In this document: positions 1 through 7,321 of the stretch, piece after piece | Position numbering within the stretch: position 1 is the first letter of the stretch | Layout: each line of letters begins with the position of its first letter | Source: Bacilli bacterium | GTDB taxonomy: Bacteria; Bacillota_I; Bacilli_A; RFN20; CAG-826 | Assembly: GCA_017540455.1 (NCBI GenBank) | Contig: JAFYAZ010000047.1 | Location: forward strand, 1-49,224 | Length of the DNA: 49,224 bases | Reading direction: 5' to 3' | The notes under the pieces: generated by a model | Database searches by the model: none | Seen by the model: only the letters and a program-made list of their open reading frames with translations | Told to the model about the DNA's origin: nothing | Translations under genes and position numbers: made by a program

Positions 1-529
1 CACCGCCAAGGTCGAAGACGAGGACTTTCTCGCTCTTGTCGCTGTCTAAGCCATAGGCTAAGCAGCTGGCGGTTGGCTCGTTGATGATACGGACGACATC
101 AAGACCGGCGATGGTGCCTGCATCTTTGGTCGCCTGACGCTGAGCGTCATTGAAGTAAGCAGGAACGGTGATGACGGCTTTCTTGACTGGCTGGCCGATG
201 TTCTTTTCGGCGTAGCTCTTCATATAGGAAAGGACCTTGGAGGAGATTTCCTGTGGGGTGAAGTCCTTATTTAAGCAATTGATGTGGAACTTCTCGGAAG
301 TGCCGATGGCGCGCTTGGCGCTTCTGACGGTGTCAGGATTGGTGATGGCCTGACGTTTGGCGGCATTGCCGACGATTTCCTCGCCGCTGCCTTTGAAGGC
401 GACGACCGATGGGGTGGTCATTGTTCCTTCTGGGTTTGGGATGACTTTGATTTGGCCATCAGCCTGCATGTAGCTGATGACGGAGTTGGTGGTACCAAGA
501 TCGATACCGACGATGATTTCTTTTGCCAT
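1..529 (-). CDS. dnaK: Molecular chaperone DnaK (Hsp70), N-terminal part only
   Basis: This is the ATP-dependent Hsp70 chaperone, working with GrpE and a J-protein. Translation from the ATG at 529 begins [17 protein letters not shown], the phosphate-1 motif of the Hsp70 nucleotide-binding domain, and the visible ~176 residues end in the phosphate-2 motif (VFDLGG). A typical DnaK is about 600 residues, so roughly 70% lies beyond the left edge. The start is fixed by an AAGGAG Shine-Dalgarno site that overlaps the grpE stop codon 15 nt upstream, so the two genes are tightly coupled. It is the third gene of the CIRCE-controlled hrcA-grpE-dnaK operon. Nothing suggests a defect. Confidence 0.96.
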   Translation of the reverse strand, partial: MAKEIIVGIDLGTTNSVISYMQADGQIKVIPNPEGTMTTPSVVAFKGSGEEIVGNAAKRQAITNPDTVRSAKRAIGTSEKFHINCLNKDFTPQEISSKVLSYMKSYAEKNIGQPVKKAVITVPAYFNDAQRQATKDAGTIAGLDVVRIINEPTASCLAYGLDSDKSEKVLVFDLGG

Positions 530-543
530 ATTCTTATTTCTCC

Positions 544-1188
544 TTAAGCTTTGTTAGCTTCGTTTTCTGCTGGGGCAGCTTCTTTGGCTTCTTCAGCTGG
601 TTTGTCTTCTTTTTTCTTGCTCACCTTGACCATGACCGGTTTGATGAGTTTCTCGTGGAGGCGATAGCCTTTTGAGTAGACCTGAAGGACTTTGTTTCCT
701 TCGTCATCGCTCTCCTCTACTTCCATGGCGTGCATGAAGTTCGGATCGAATGCATCGCCGATTTTAGGAAGGATCTCGGTGACGCCTTCCATTGAGAGGG
801 CGTTTTGGAGTTGGTTGTAGATGAATCCGAATCCCTGCTGGTAATTCTTGGCTTCTTGGCTTGTTGGCTCTGCGCTTAAGGCCATATAGAAGCTGTCGAG
901 GGCTGGGAGGAGATTCTCAACGAACCCTTCGGCTCTGTATCTAAGGGCCTCGCGGTGATCGGCTTCGAGGGATTTGCGGAGGTTAGCGGTATCGGCATAG
1001 GCCATATACGCTTTGTTCTTCCACTCTTCCTTCTCTTTCCTTTCGACCTCGGCGGCGTCCTTGAGTTTGAGGAAATCGCTATAGAGGATTTCAACCGTCT
1101 TAGGTTCCTTGTCCTCTTCCTTTATTTCTTCGCCTTTTTCTTCGGGCTGTTCGGACTTTTTCTCTTCGTCTTTTCTTTTGTTGAACAT
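544..1188 (-). CDS. grpE: Nucleotide exchange factor GrpE
   Basis: GrpE is the ADP-release factor of DnaK. The 214-residue protein has a highly charged, probably disordered N-terminus (residues 1-35), a long helix expected to form the dimeric coiled coil (about 35-110), and the C-terminal beta domain with the family-typical ending ([12 protein letters not shown], then [22 protein letters not shown]). A Lys/Glu/Ala-rich tail follows. A strong AGGAGG site precedes the ATG at 1188. That ATG lies 67 nt inside the upstream hrcA reading frame, so ribosomes leaving hrcA could reinitiate here. The gene lies between hrcA and dnaK, as in most Firmicutes. Confidence 0.95.
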   Translation of the reverse strand: MFNKRKDEEKKSEQPEEKGEEIKEEDKEPKTVEILYSDFLKLKDAAEVERKEKEEWKNKAYMAYADTANLRKSLEADHREALRYRAEGFVENLLPALDSFYMALSAEPTSQEAKNYQQGFGFIYNQLQNALSMEGVTEILPKIGDAFDPNFMHAMEVEESDDEGNKVLQVYSKGYRLHEKLIKPVMVKVSKKKEDKPAEEAKEAAPAENEANKA

Positions 1189-2210
1189 TCCTTCCCTCCT
1201 TTTGTGTTCGCGCTGAAGTAATTGTCTAAGGCTTCAGCGAAGTACTGTAAGGTGGCAACGACTTTGTCGTAGTCCATACGGGCTGGGCCAAGGACGGAGA
1301 GGGTCCCTTTCTCGCCAGGGACGTTGATGTTCGTGCTGACGAGGGCGAGGTTCTCATAACCGAATTCCTTGTTGCCGATGGAAATCGTGATGTTGCCGCT
1401 TGTTTTACCTGAATTGAGGATTCGTTTGAATTCCTCTGGATCATCGATGAAGGATAAGAGTTCTCTTAATTTGCTGGCGTCGTTAGCGAACTCTGGCTGC
1501 TTGTATAGCTCTTCTTGGCCATAAAGCTCCATACGTTCGGTGGCGAGCTTGGCGAAGACTCCCATGATGGCTTCGTAGATGAGCTCCTGGCCGACCATGT
1601 AATCGGTGAGGGCTGGACGAAGCGCCTCCATCTTCGAGACGACTTGGCTGAGCGGGGTTCCCGTAAGGCGGTCGTTGAGGAGTTTGACGGTCTTGACGAC
1701 TTGGTCCACTCTCGTGCCTTCTTCCATTAAGAAGGTCTTATTCTCGACATAGCCTTTATCGGTAACGAACACAGCGGTTGCCGTATTGTTGCTAAGAGGA
1801 ATGACCTGAACGCTCACAAGCCTCTCATCATCGACGCTTTGACCGATGACGACGGAAGCTAAGTTAGTCATCTGAGAGAGAATCTCGCAGGATTCTTTCA
1901 TGACTTCCTCGACGCTCTTGGTCTTTTCGCTAAGGATGCTTTGGAGGGCGTGCTTGGCTTTGTCTTCAACGCCTCCGGTACGAAGGTTATCGACATAGTA
2001 TTGATAGCCTTTTTCGGTTGGCACGCGTCCACCTGAAGTATGAGGCTTCTCGATGAAACCCATTTTCTCAAGAGCATTCATCTCGTTGCGGATGGTCGCG
2101 CTGCTGATGTCGAGTTTGTATTTCGTCATCAGGGTCTTGCTGCCAATCGGCTCGGCATATCGGATGAAATACTCGACAATTAGTTTGAGGATCTCGTCAC
2201 GCCTAGTCAT
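1122..2210 (-). CDS. hrcA: Heat-inducible transcription repressor HrcA
   Basis: HrcA represses class I heat-shock operons by binding CIRCE operators. The 362-residue protein starts with the winged-helix segment (residues about 1-75, with SSATIRNEMNALEKMGFIEK and HTSGGRVPTEKGYQYYVD, both highly characteristic) and continues with the GAF-like dimerisation domain. The ATG at 2210 has an AAGGAG site about 8 nt upstream. The last ~22 residues are a Lys/Ser-rich extension encoded by DNA that also encodes the start of GrpE in another frame. HrcA is usually about 340 residues, so the tail looks like a local extension. Two CIRCE-like sites around the promoter indicate autoregulation. Confidence 0.95.
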   Translation of the reverse strand: MTRRDEILKLIVEYFIRYAEPIGSKTLMTKYKLDISSATIRNEMNALEKMGFIEKPHTSGGRVPTEKGYQYYVDNLRTGGVEDKAKHALQSILSEKTKSVEEVMKESCEILSQMTNLASVVIGQSVDDERLVSVQVIPLSNNTATAVFVTDKGYVENKTFLMEEGTRVDQVVKTVKLLNDRLTGTPLSQVVSKMEALRPALTDYMVGQELIYEAIMGVFAKLATERMELYGQEELYKQPEFANDASKLRELLSFIDDPEEFKRILNSGKTSGNITISIGNKEFGYENLALVSTNINVPGEKGTLSVLGPARMDYDKVVATLQYFAEALDNYFSANTKGGKECSTKEKTKRKSPNSPKKKAKK

Positions 2211-2225
2211 CTTTTGCTCTCCTTT

Positions 2226-2252
2226 TTAGCAGTCACACCTTTCTGGTGCTAA
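2226..2252. promoter_or_regulatory. CIRCE-like operator, promoter-proximal copy (imperfect)
   Basis: An inverted repeat TTAGCAGTC-N9-TGGTGCTAA matches the CIRCE layout TTAGCACTC-N9-GAGTGCTAA with two or three mismatches. It lies between the -10 box and the hrcA Shine-Dalgarno site, so bound HrcA would block transcript initiation or clearance. It is less perfect than its partner at 2272-2298. Confidence 0.7.
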
Positions 2253-2256
2253 CGAT

Positions 2257-2284
2257 ATTATATGGCTCTCTTTAGCACTGTCAA
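2257..2284 (-). promoter_or_regulatory. Sigma-A promoter of the hrcA-grpE-dnaK operon
   Basis: On the minus strand a perfect TTGACA (2284-2279) and a perfect TATAAT (2262-2257) are separated by 16 nt. The -35 box overlaps the upstream CIRCE operator. This is the only full-consensus -35/-10 pair I found in the window. Confidence 0.88.
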
Positions 2285-2298
2285 TATACAAGTGCTAG
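2272..2298. promoter_or_regulatory. CIRCE operator (upstream copy)
   Basis: The arms are TTAGCACTG and AAGTGCTAG around a 9-nt spacer. Eight of nine positions in the left arm fit the CIRCE consensus, and the two arms are complementary across their eight outer base pairs or more. The site overlaps the -35 box of the hrcA promoter. HrcA is the known CIRCE-binding repressor and is encoded immediately downstream. Confidence 0.88.
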
Positions 2299-2327
2299 AA
2301 AAATGAAAATCCCCTTTAGGGGGACTC
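2298..2327 (-). terminator. Rho-independent terminator after hemW
   Basis: Reading the minus strand, a short GC stem (TCCCC/GGGGA, loop CTAAA) is followed by the T-rich run ATTTTCATTTTT. It lies between the hemW stop and the hrcA promoter and separates the two units. Confidence 0.65.
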
Positions 2328-2345
2328 TCTTTATGCGCGTGTTTC

Positions 2346-3440
2346 CTATTTAAATAAGGATAATAATACGCGATCAAGAAGGAGGATTCCTTTGTCCGTG
2401 CAACGAACTCGATTTCCCTCAAAGACCAAGAGGCCATCGAGCTTTAACTTCTCAAGTTGCTCTTTGTAATCCTCTAAGAAGGAAGAACCGAAGCGTTTCT
2501 CATAGTTCTCTAAAGAGAAACCTTCTTCTAAGCGGAGATTCGTTAGGAAGAATTCCTCTTTCAGATCCTTTGCAGTGAGAGTCTCCCTCTCCCCTTCGAA
2601 ATCCCCTTTGAGATAGCTAAGAAGGTTCTTCGTGAAGGTGAAACGCTCACCATTTAGATAACCGCTGGCACCAAGGCCGGCAGCATAGTATTCCTCATCA
2701 TGCCAATAGGTAAGGTTATGGCGAGATTCATAACCAGGTTTAGAGAAGTTTGATACTTCGTATCTCTTGTAACCCGCTTTTCTGAATTCATTGAGGATAA
2801 GATCGTATTGGTTTGCGGCATCTTCATCATCCATTTCACTATAGCCTTTGTTGTGCCAGGAAGTACCAGGATTGACGCTTAGACAATAGGTCGAAAGATG
2901 AGGGACATCAAAAGATAAAAGCGCCACCACATCTTGCTTTACATCTTCTAAAGTCTCAGTTGGGAGACCATAGATTAGGTCACAGGTTATGTTCGTGAAA
3001 CCACATTTTTTGGCTAGTTTCACTTTCTCTTTTGCTTCCTCGAAAGTGTGCGCCCTACCCATCAACTTAAGGAACTTAAGATGTGAGCTTTCGACTCCGA
3101 TTGAGAGGCGGTTAACGCCGCACTCGCGCATAATCAAAAGCTTTTCCTCGTTGAGGTTCTCTGGGTTGGCCTCGATCGTGAATTCGTAGTCTGATTCGTC
3201 GAGATAAGTAGATAGTTTGCTCAATATCTTCTTAAGAAGATCGGATGGCAATGAAGAAGGTGTTCCACCGCCTACATAGACCGTCTTTAGAGGCTTATTG
3301 ATACCAAGACCATCTAATTGCTCGATGAGTCTATTCACATAAGAAAAGGCCCACTCTTCTTGGTAAAGGACTTTCGTGAAGTCGCAATACCCGCAGATAT
3401 GGGCACAAAATGGAATGTGAACGTATAAAGAATCGGCCAC
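2346..3440 (-). CDS. hemW: HemW-like radical SAM protein (heme chaperone family)
   Basis: This 364-residue protein is in the HemN/HemW family. The radical-SAM cluster motif CAHICGYC (C12, C16, C19) is followed by the SAM-binding GGGTPS and by IEANPE, LSIGVES and YGLPTET segments. The C-terminal HemW domain is present (NLTYWHDEEYYAAGLGASG). The extra N-terminal residues of true coproporphyrinogen dehydrogenases are absent, which favours the HemW heme chaperone. The start codon is GTG (GTGGCCGAT at 3440), 5 nt after the upstream stop and with no clear Shine-Dalgarno site, so translation is probably coupled. It is the last gene of the operon with the Fic-like and small membrane proteins. Confidence 0.88.
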   Translation of the reverse strand: MADSLYVHIPFCAHICGYCDFTKVLYQEEWAFSYVNRLIEQLDGLGINKPLKTVYVGGGTPSSLPSDLLKKILSKLSTYLDESDYEFTIEANPENLNEEKLLIMRECGVNRLSIGVESSHLKFLKLMGRAHTFEEAKEKVKLAKKCGFTNITCDLIYGLPTETLEDVKQDVVALLSFDVPHLSTYCLSVNPGTSWHNKGYSEMDDEDAANQYDLILNEFRKAGYKRYEVSNFSKPGYESRHNLTYWHDEEYYAAGLGASGYLNGERFTFTKNLLSYLKGDFEGERETLTAKDLKEEFFLTNLRLEEGFSLENYEKRFGSSFLEDYKEQLEKLKLDGLLVFEGNRVRCTDKGILLLDRVLLSLFK

Positions 3441-3445
3441 AGCTA

Positions 3446-3853
3446 TTATTTGTCTTCTTTGTCTTCGAAGGCAGCAGCTTCTTCTGGATGCTCTTCGGCA
3501 TAGCGACGCATCGCTTCAGCGGCGGCTTCGTCCTCAACGGCTTCGGTAGCGCGCTCAACTTCTTCTTCAGCGACTTCTTGCTCGGTTGGACGATCGCTAT
3601 CTTTCTCAAGCTCGCGAGCGGCTTCGTTCATCTGCTGAAGGGTCTTTTCATCGGTGATGTCGGTGACAAGACGATTAACTTCTTCCTCGGCGATTTCTTT
3701 GTCGCTCTTTGGCTTCTCGGTGTTCTGGAAAGGCTTGACGTATTTCTTTACAAGAATGACGGCTAAGACGATGATTCCGAAGAAAATGACAAGAGCAAGG
3801 GTTATGAATAATGGACTCTGGAAGAAGTCCTCGATGCTAGCGTAGATTTTCAT
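3446..3853 (-). CDS. Small single-pass membrane protein with acidic cytosolic tail
   Basis: I do not recognise a family. The 135-residue protein has one predicted transmembrane helix (about residues 14-36, FITLALVIFFGIIVLAVILV), a short basic stretch, and then an Ala/Glu-rich, highly acidic helical tail with repeated EEEV elements to the end. The start at 3853 overlaps the TGA of the Fic-like gene (ATGA) and has an AAAGGAG site inside that gene's 3' end. The tail resembles coiled-coil scaffolds in composition only. Position suggests a role linked to the Fic-like protein, but that is inference. Confidence 0.75.
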   Translation of the reverse strand: MKIYASIEDFFQSPLFITLALVIFFGIIVLAVILVKKYVKPFQNTEKPKSDKEIAEEEVNRLVTDITDEKTLQQMNEAARELEKDSDRPTEQEVAEEEVERATEAVEDEAAAEAMRRYAEEHPEEAAAFEDKEDK

Positions 3854-5382
3854 TTCTTTTCTCCTTTAGTGGCTGGACGGTAGACGAATTTGTTCTTCAC
3901 TTGGAGCTTTTCGTAATATCCTTCGCTGGCCAAGTGGTCCATCGAAGTACGGGCTGTCTCATAAGCGCAACGGCAGAACGATTTGTACTGCTGAATCGTG
4001 TAATAACGGCCTGGGGTGCAGTGATTGGCTAAGAAAGTCGACTGCTTTCTGTTGAGGCTTGGGTTGGTCTCAAGCAGATAGCGGACGTATTCTTTGACTT
4101 CCTTGTCGCTCAAAGTGTTGGCAGGCACGCCGAAACGATAGGCAGGTACGGAAGCTGTTTCCATCATCTCTTCTGGGGTGATGAATCCGCTTGGTTTTAA
4201 CGCGTTCTTTGGTTCTTTTTTCTCGATGACTGGCTCTTCTTCAATTACTGGAGCCTCTTCAACTACTGGAGCCTCTTCAACTACTGGAGTTGGTTCTTCA
4301 ACCTTAACTTCCTCGACCGGTTTCTCGATTTGAGGTTCCTCGACTGGAGCGCTAGGTTTGACGATTTCCTCAGCCCTCTTCTCCTCTTCTGGGGAAAGGG
4401 TGTCGTATTCTTCCCTAAAGTGAGAGACACGAGCTTGCTGGATCTGATCTTTGAGAAGATCGAGCAAACGGTTGAGGGAATTCATGCATCCAAGGATGAA
4501 GTAAGTCAAATCGCCATCTTTCTTGCATTCTTTGATTGATTCCATGATGGCGTGGTCGCTAAGAAGGCCTTCAAGAGGAAGCATGAAAGCGCTGATGCCA
4601 GAGCTTCCGCCCGCATAGACATCCTTCGCTAAAAGGATGGATAACGGGTAATTGAGATCATCGAATGGCTGAATGTAGGCGACATAGAATAAAGCAGTCA
4701 GAGTATTGATGAGAAGCTTATCGGTTCCTTTGAGCATCTCAAAGAGACGTTCCATCATCGCTTCGATGTCTCTAGCTGGGGCTTTGTCGTAGTCATAGCC
4801 ATTGATGATCGAGGTTGGACGATAGGAGCTTGGGCCTTCTTCGCGGTAGAACTTCGTGAGTTCAGGGACGCCAAGAAGATAGGTGAAAGCGTCGGCTAAG
4901 AAATTGTCGTCTGGTGGGAGGAGCCTTTGATCCTCGGCGAGATAATGGTCGAGGGTGTGGAGGTAATGGATGACAGGCGTATGCGTTGGAGCGTCTTCAC
5001 GGTAGGTTCCGTTAAGCAAGGCTCTTGTCGAAATATCGCTGATCTCCACTCCTTCATAGACGGAAATAGCGCGGAGCCACGGGAAAAAAGCGTTCTTCCT
5101 GACTTCGTACTTCGCCTTCTCATCGAGTCCACGGTAAAGCCTAAGAGTGTTGTCGATTTTGTTCTCGAACATCGCGATTTTGTCATTAATCACAGGAGTG
5201 AGCGTGACATAAAGCGGAGTTCTGTTGATCAAATAGATAGGAAGCTGGTAACGATACTGCTTTCTGTACTCTTCTTGCTCTTTCCAAAAGGAATCGACGA
5301 AAGTCGTGTTCAAAGCGCGAGACAATTCACGGCGATTAAGATACTTCTCGTCGGTATAAAGAGACGTGTATTTAGATGACAT
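3850..5382 (-). CDS. Fic-domain-like protein with degenerate active site, C-terminal winged helix
   Basis: This 510-residue protein resembles Fic AMP-transferases in layout. An EG element resembling the inhibitory-helix motif lies at residues 107-111 (SVYEG), a YRPTSIING strand at 187-195, and the active-site loop at 238-248 reads QPFDDLNYPLS. The canonical loop is HPFxDGNGRxxR. The catalytic His is Gln238, both Gly are lost (Leu243, Tyr245) and the Arg residues are Pro246 and Ile249. A Pro/Val/Glu repeat linker spans about 340-395. The C-terminus (about 455-503) looks like the winged helix found at the end of many Fic proteins (YYTIQQYKSF...TARTSMDHLASEGYYEKL). No AMP-transfer is expected. 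The ATG follows a TATAAT box by 8 nt, with no Shine-Dalgarno site. Confidence 0.68.
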   Translation of the reverse strand: MSSKYTSLYTDEKYLNRRELSRALNTTFVDSFWKEQEEYRKQYRYQLPIYLINRTPLYVTLTPVINDKIAMFENKIDNTLRLYRGLDEKAKYEVRKNAFFPWLRAISVYEGVEISDISTRALLNGTYREDAPTHTPVIHYLHTLDHYLAEDQRLLPPDDNFLADAFTYLLGVPELTKFYREEGPSSYRPTSIINGYDYDKAPARDIEAMMERLFEMLKGTDKLLINTLTALFYVAYIQPFDDLNYPLSILLAKDVYAGGSSGISAFMLPLEGLLSDHAIMESIKECKKDGDLTYFILGCMNSLNRLLDLLKDQIQQARVSHFREEYDTLSPEEEKRAEEIVKPSAPVEEPQIEKPVEEVKVEEPTPVVEEAPVVEEAPVIEEEPVIEKKEPKNALKPSGFITPEEMMETASVPAYRFGVPANTLSDKEVKEYVRYLLETNPSLNRKQSTFLANHCTPGRYYTIQQYKSFCRCAYETARTSMDHLASEGYYEKLQVKNKFVYRPATKGEKK

Positions 5383-5390
5383 ACCCCCAT

Positions 5391-5419
5391 ATTATAGGCA
5401 AAACGGGTATGTGAAACAA
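5391..5419 (-). promoter_or_regulatory. Promoter of the Fic-like/hemW operon, predicting a leaderless mRNA
   Basis: On the minus strand, TTGTTT (5419-5414) and TATAAT (5396-5391) are spaced by 17 nt. The ATG (5382) begins 8 nt after the -10 box, so a normal start point falls at or within 1-2 nt of the start codon. No Shine-Dalgarno site fits in between. Confidence 0.75.
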
Positions 5420-5427
5420 TACGATAA

Positions 5428-5448
5428 CTAAAAAACTACTAAAAGTAG
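5428..5448 (-). terminator. Terminator after lepA
   Basis: The minus strand has a CTACT/AGTAG stem with a TTT loop followed by TTTTTT. The stem is short (5 bp), but it lies between lepA and the next promoter, where a terminator is expected. Confidence 0.5.
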
Positions 5449-5481
5449 GTGGCAATTATATTGAATTAGAAAGGTAGGACG

Positions 5482-7299
5482 CTACTTTTCGTTGCTTTCG
5501 TCGATTGAGAGGAGAGCCATGAAAGCCTCTTGTGGAACCTCGACGGAACCGATGGCTTTCATTCTCTTTTTGCCTTCTTTTTGCTTCTCTAAAAGTTTCT
5601 TCTTACGGGAGATATCGCCGCCATAGCATTTTGCGAGAACGTCCTTGCGGACGGACTTGATATCGCTTCTGGCGATGACTTTGCCATTGATGGCGGCCTG
5701 AAGAGGAACTTCGAATTGCTGCTTAGGGATGATTTCTTTGAGCTTTGAGACGATGGCAAGGCCCCTGCTATAGGCACTCTTGCGATAAACGACTGTGCTT
5801 AAAGCGTCGATTGGGTCTCCATTTAGGTAGATGTCCATCTTAGCGAGGTCGCTTGGTCTGAATCCATCAAGCGTGTAATCAAGCGAAGCATAACCGCGAG
5901 ACACGCTCTTAAGGCGATCGAAGAAATTGAAGATGATCTCACTCAAAGGAATGAGGTACTTCAATGTCTCTCTCGTATCGTCGAAATAGATAAGGTCTTG
6001 GTAGATGCCGCGCTTGTCTTGGCAAAGCTGCATGATGGCGCCGACATAGTCTTTTGGCGTCATGATCGAAGCCATTACATAAGGCTCTTCGATTGTCTTA
6101 ATCTTCGATGGCTCCGGCATTTCGCTTGGGTTGTCGATGGTTAAAACCTCACCGTTGGTGAGATTGACTCTGTATTTGACGGAAGGCGCTGTGAGGATGA
6201 GGTTAAGGTTATACTCCCTTTCAAGCCTTTCCTGGACGACATCCATATGGAGAAGGCCTAAGAAACCGGCACGGAAACCAAAACCCAAAGCCTTTGAACT
6301 CTCAGGTTCATAGACGAGCGAAGCGTCATTTAAGGTGAGTTTCTCTAAAGCGTCTTTCAAATCGCCGTATTTTTGAGAATCGACTGGATAAAGACCACAG
6401 TAAACCATCGGCATGATTTTGCGGTAGCCAGGCAATGGTTCTTTTGCTGGTTTGTTTTCCAAAGTGACGGTCTCACCTGGGAAAACATCTTTGATGTCTT
6501 TGATTGTCGCGGTCAAATAACCGACTTCGCCGCACTCAAGAACGCCGGTTGAGAGTTCTTTTGGCGTGCGGATGCCGACTTCGGTAACGGTATATGATTT
6601 GCCGCTTTGCATAAGGCGGATTCTGTCTCCGACTTTGACGCGGCCGTTTTTAACTCTGATTAAGACGACGACACCACGATAGGAATCGTAATAAGAGTCG
6701 AAGATCAAGGCCTCGAGAGGTGCCTCGCTATCTCCGCTTGGAGGCGGGACGAGTTCCACTACTTTCTCAAGCATATCTTCGATGCCGGCGCCAGTTTTTC
6801 CGCTAACGGAAACAACATCGTTGGTGGAAAGACCGATCTTGGTTTCGATTTCTTTTTTGGCTAATGGGATATCGGCGCTTGGGAGGTCAATCTTGTTGAT
6901 GACCGGGATGATCATGAGGTCATTGTCGACGGCAAGGTAGACATTAGCGAGCGTCTGCGCTTGCACGCCTTGCGTCGCATCGACAACCAAAACGGCACCT
7001 TCGCAGGCCGCTAAGCTTCTGGAAACTTCGTAGGTGAAGTCCACGTGCCCAGGAGTGTCGATAAGGTTGAAAACATATTCGTTTCCGTCCTTTGACTTAT
7101 AAGTCATGGTGACGGCGTTTAGCTTGATTGTGATGCCGCGTTCCTGCTCAAGTTCCATATCATCGAGCATTTGGGCTGAAAGATTACGCTTCTCGACCGC
7201 TCCGGTTTTCTCAAGGATTCGGTCGCAGATAGTGCTCTTGCCATGATCGATGTGGGCAATGACGCAGAAGTTTCTAATATACTTTTTGTTGAACGGCAT
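5482..7299 (-). CDS. lepA: Elongation factor 4 (LepA), ribosome-associated GTPase
   Basis: EF4/LepA is a translational GTPase that acts on stalled or mistranslocated ribosomes and in 30S biogenesis. The 605-residue length is normal. The G1 motif AHIDHGKST (about 14-22), [14 protein letters not shown] and NKIDLP are intact, and the LepA-specific C-terminal domain ends as usual ([25 protein letters not shown]). The ATG lies 22 nt after the stop of the helicase gene. No Shine-Dalgarno site is visible, but a TATAAT box (7319-7314) ends 14 nt before the ATG, so a very short-leadered transcript is likely in addition to read-through. Confidence 0.96.
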   Translation of the reverse strand: MPFNKKYIRNFCVIAHIDHGKSTICDRILEKTGAVEKRNLSAQMLDDMELEQERGITIKLNAVTMTYKSKDGNEYVFNLIDTPGHVDFTYEVSRSLAACEGAVLVVDATQGVQAQTLANVYLAVDNDLMIIPVINKIDLPSADIPLAKKEIETKIGLSTNDVVSVSGKTGAGIEDMLEKVVELVPPPSGDSEAPLEALIFDSYYDSYRGVVVLIRVKNGRVKVGDRIRLMQSGKSYTVTEVGIRTPKELSTGVLECGEVGYLTATIKDIKDVFPGETVTLENKPAKEPLPGYRKIMPMVYCGLYPVDSQKYGDLKDALEKLTLNDASLVYEPESSKALGFGFRAGFLGLLHMDVVQERLEREYNLNLILTAPSVKYRVNLTNGEVLTIDNPSEMPEPSKIKTIEEPYVMASIMTPKDYVGAIMQLCQDKRGIYQDLIYFDDTRETLKYLIPLSEIIFNFFDRLKSVSRGYASLDYTLDGFRPSDLAKMDIYLNGDPIDALSTVVYRKSAYSRGLAIVSKLKEIIPKQQFEVPLQAAINGKVIARSDIKSVRKDVLAKCYGGDISRKKKLLEKQKEGKKRMKAIGSVEVPQEAFMALLSIDESNEK

Positions 7300-7313
7300 A
7301 ATTGACTCGAAGA

Positions 7314-7319
7314 ATTATA
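7314..7319 (-). promoter_or_regulatory. -10 box upstream of lepA
   Basis: A perfect TATAAT on the minus strand lies in the 22-nt gap before lepA. The best -35 at 17-nt spacing (TTCCCT) is weak. The predicted leader is only about 7 nt, with no Shine-Dalgarno site. Confidence 0.45.
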
Positions 7320-7321
7320 AT

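Noticed and set aside
2346-3440. Oxygen-independent coproporphyrinogen III oxidase (HemN)
   Set aside because: The protein has the HemW-type C-terminus and length and lacks the longer N-terminus of true HemN. No heme-synthesis genes are nearby.
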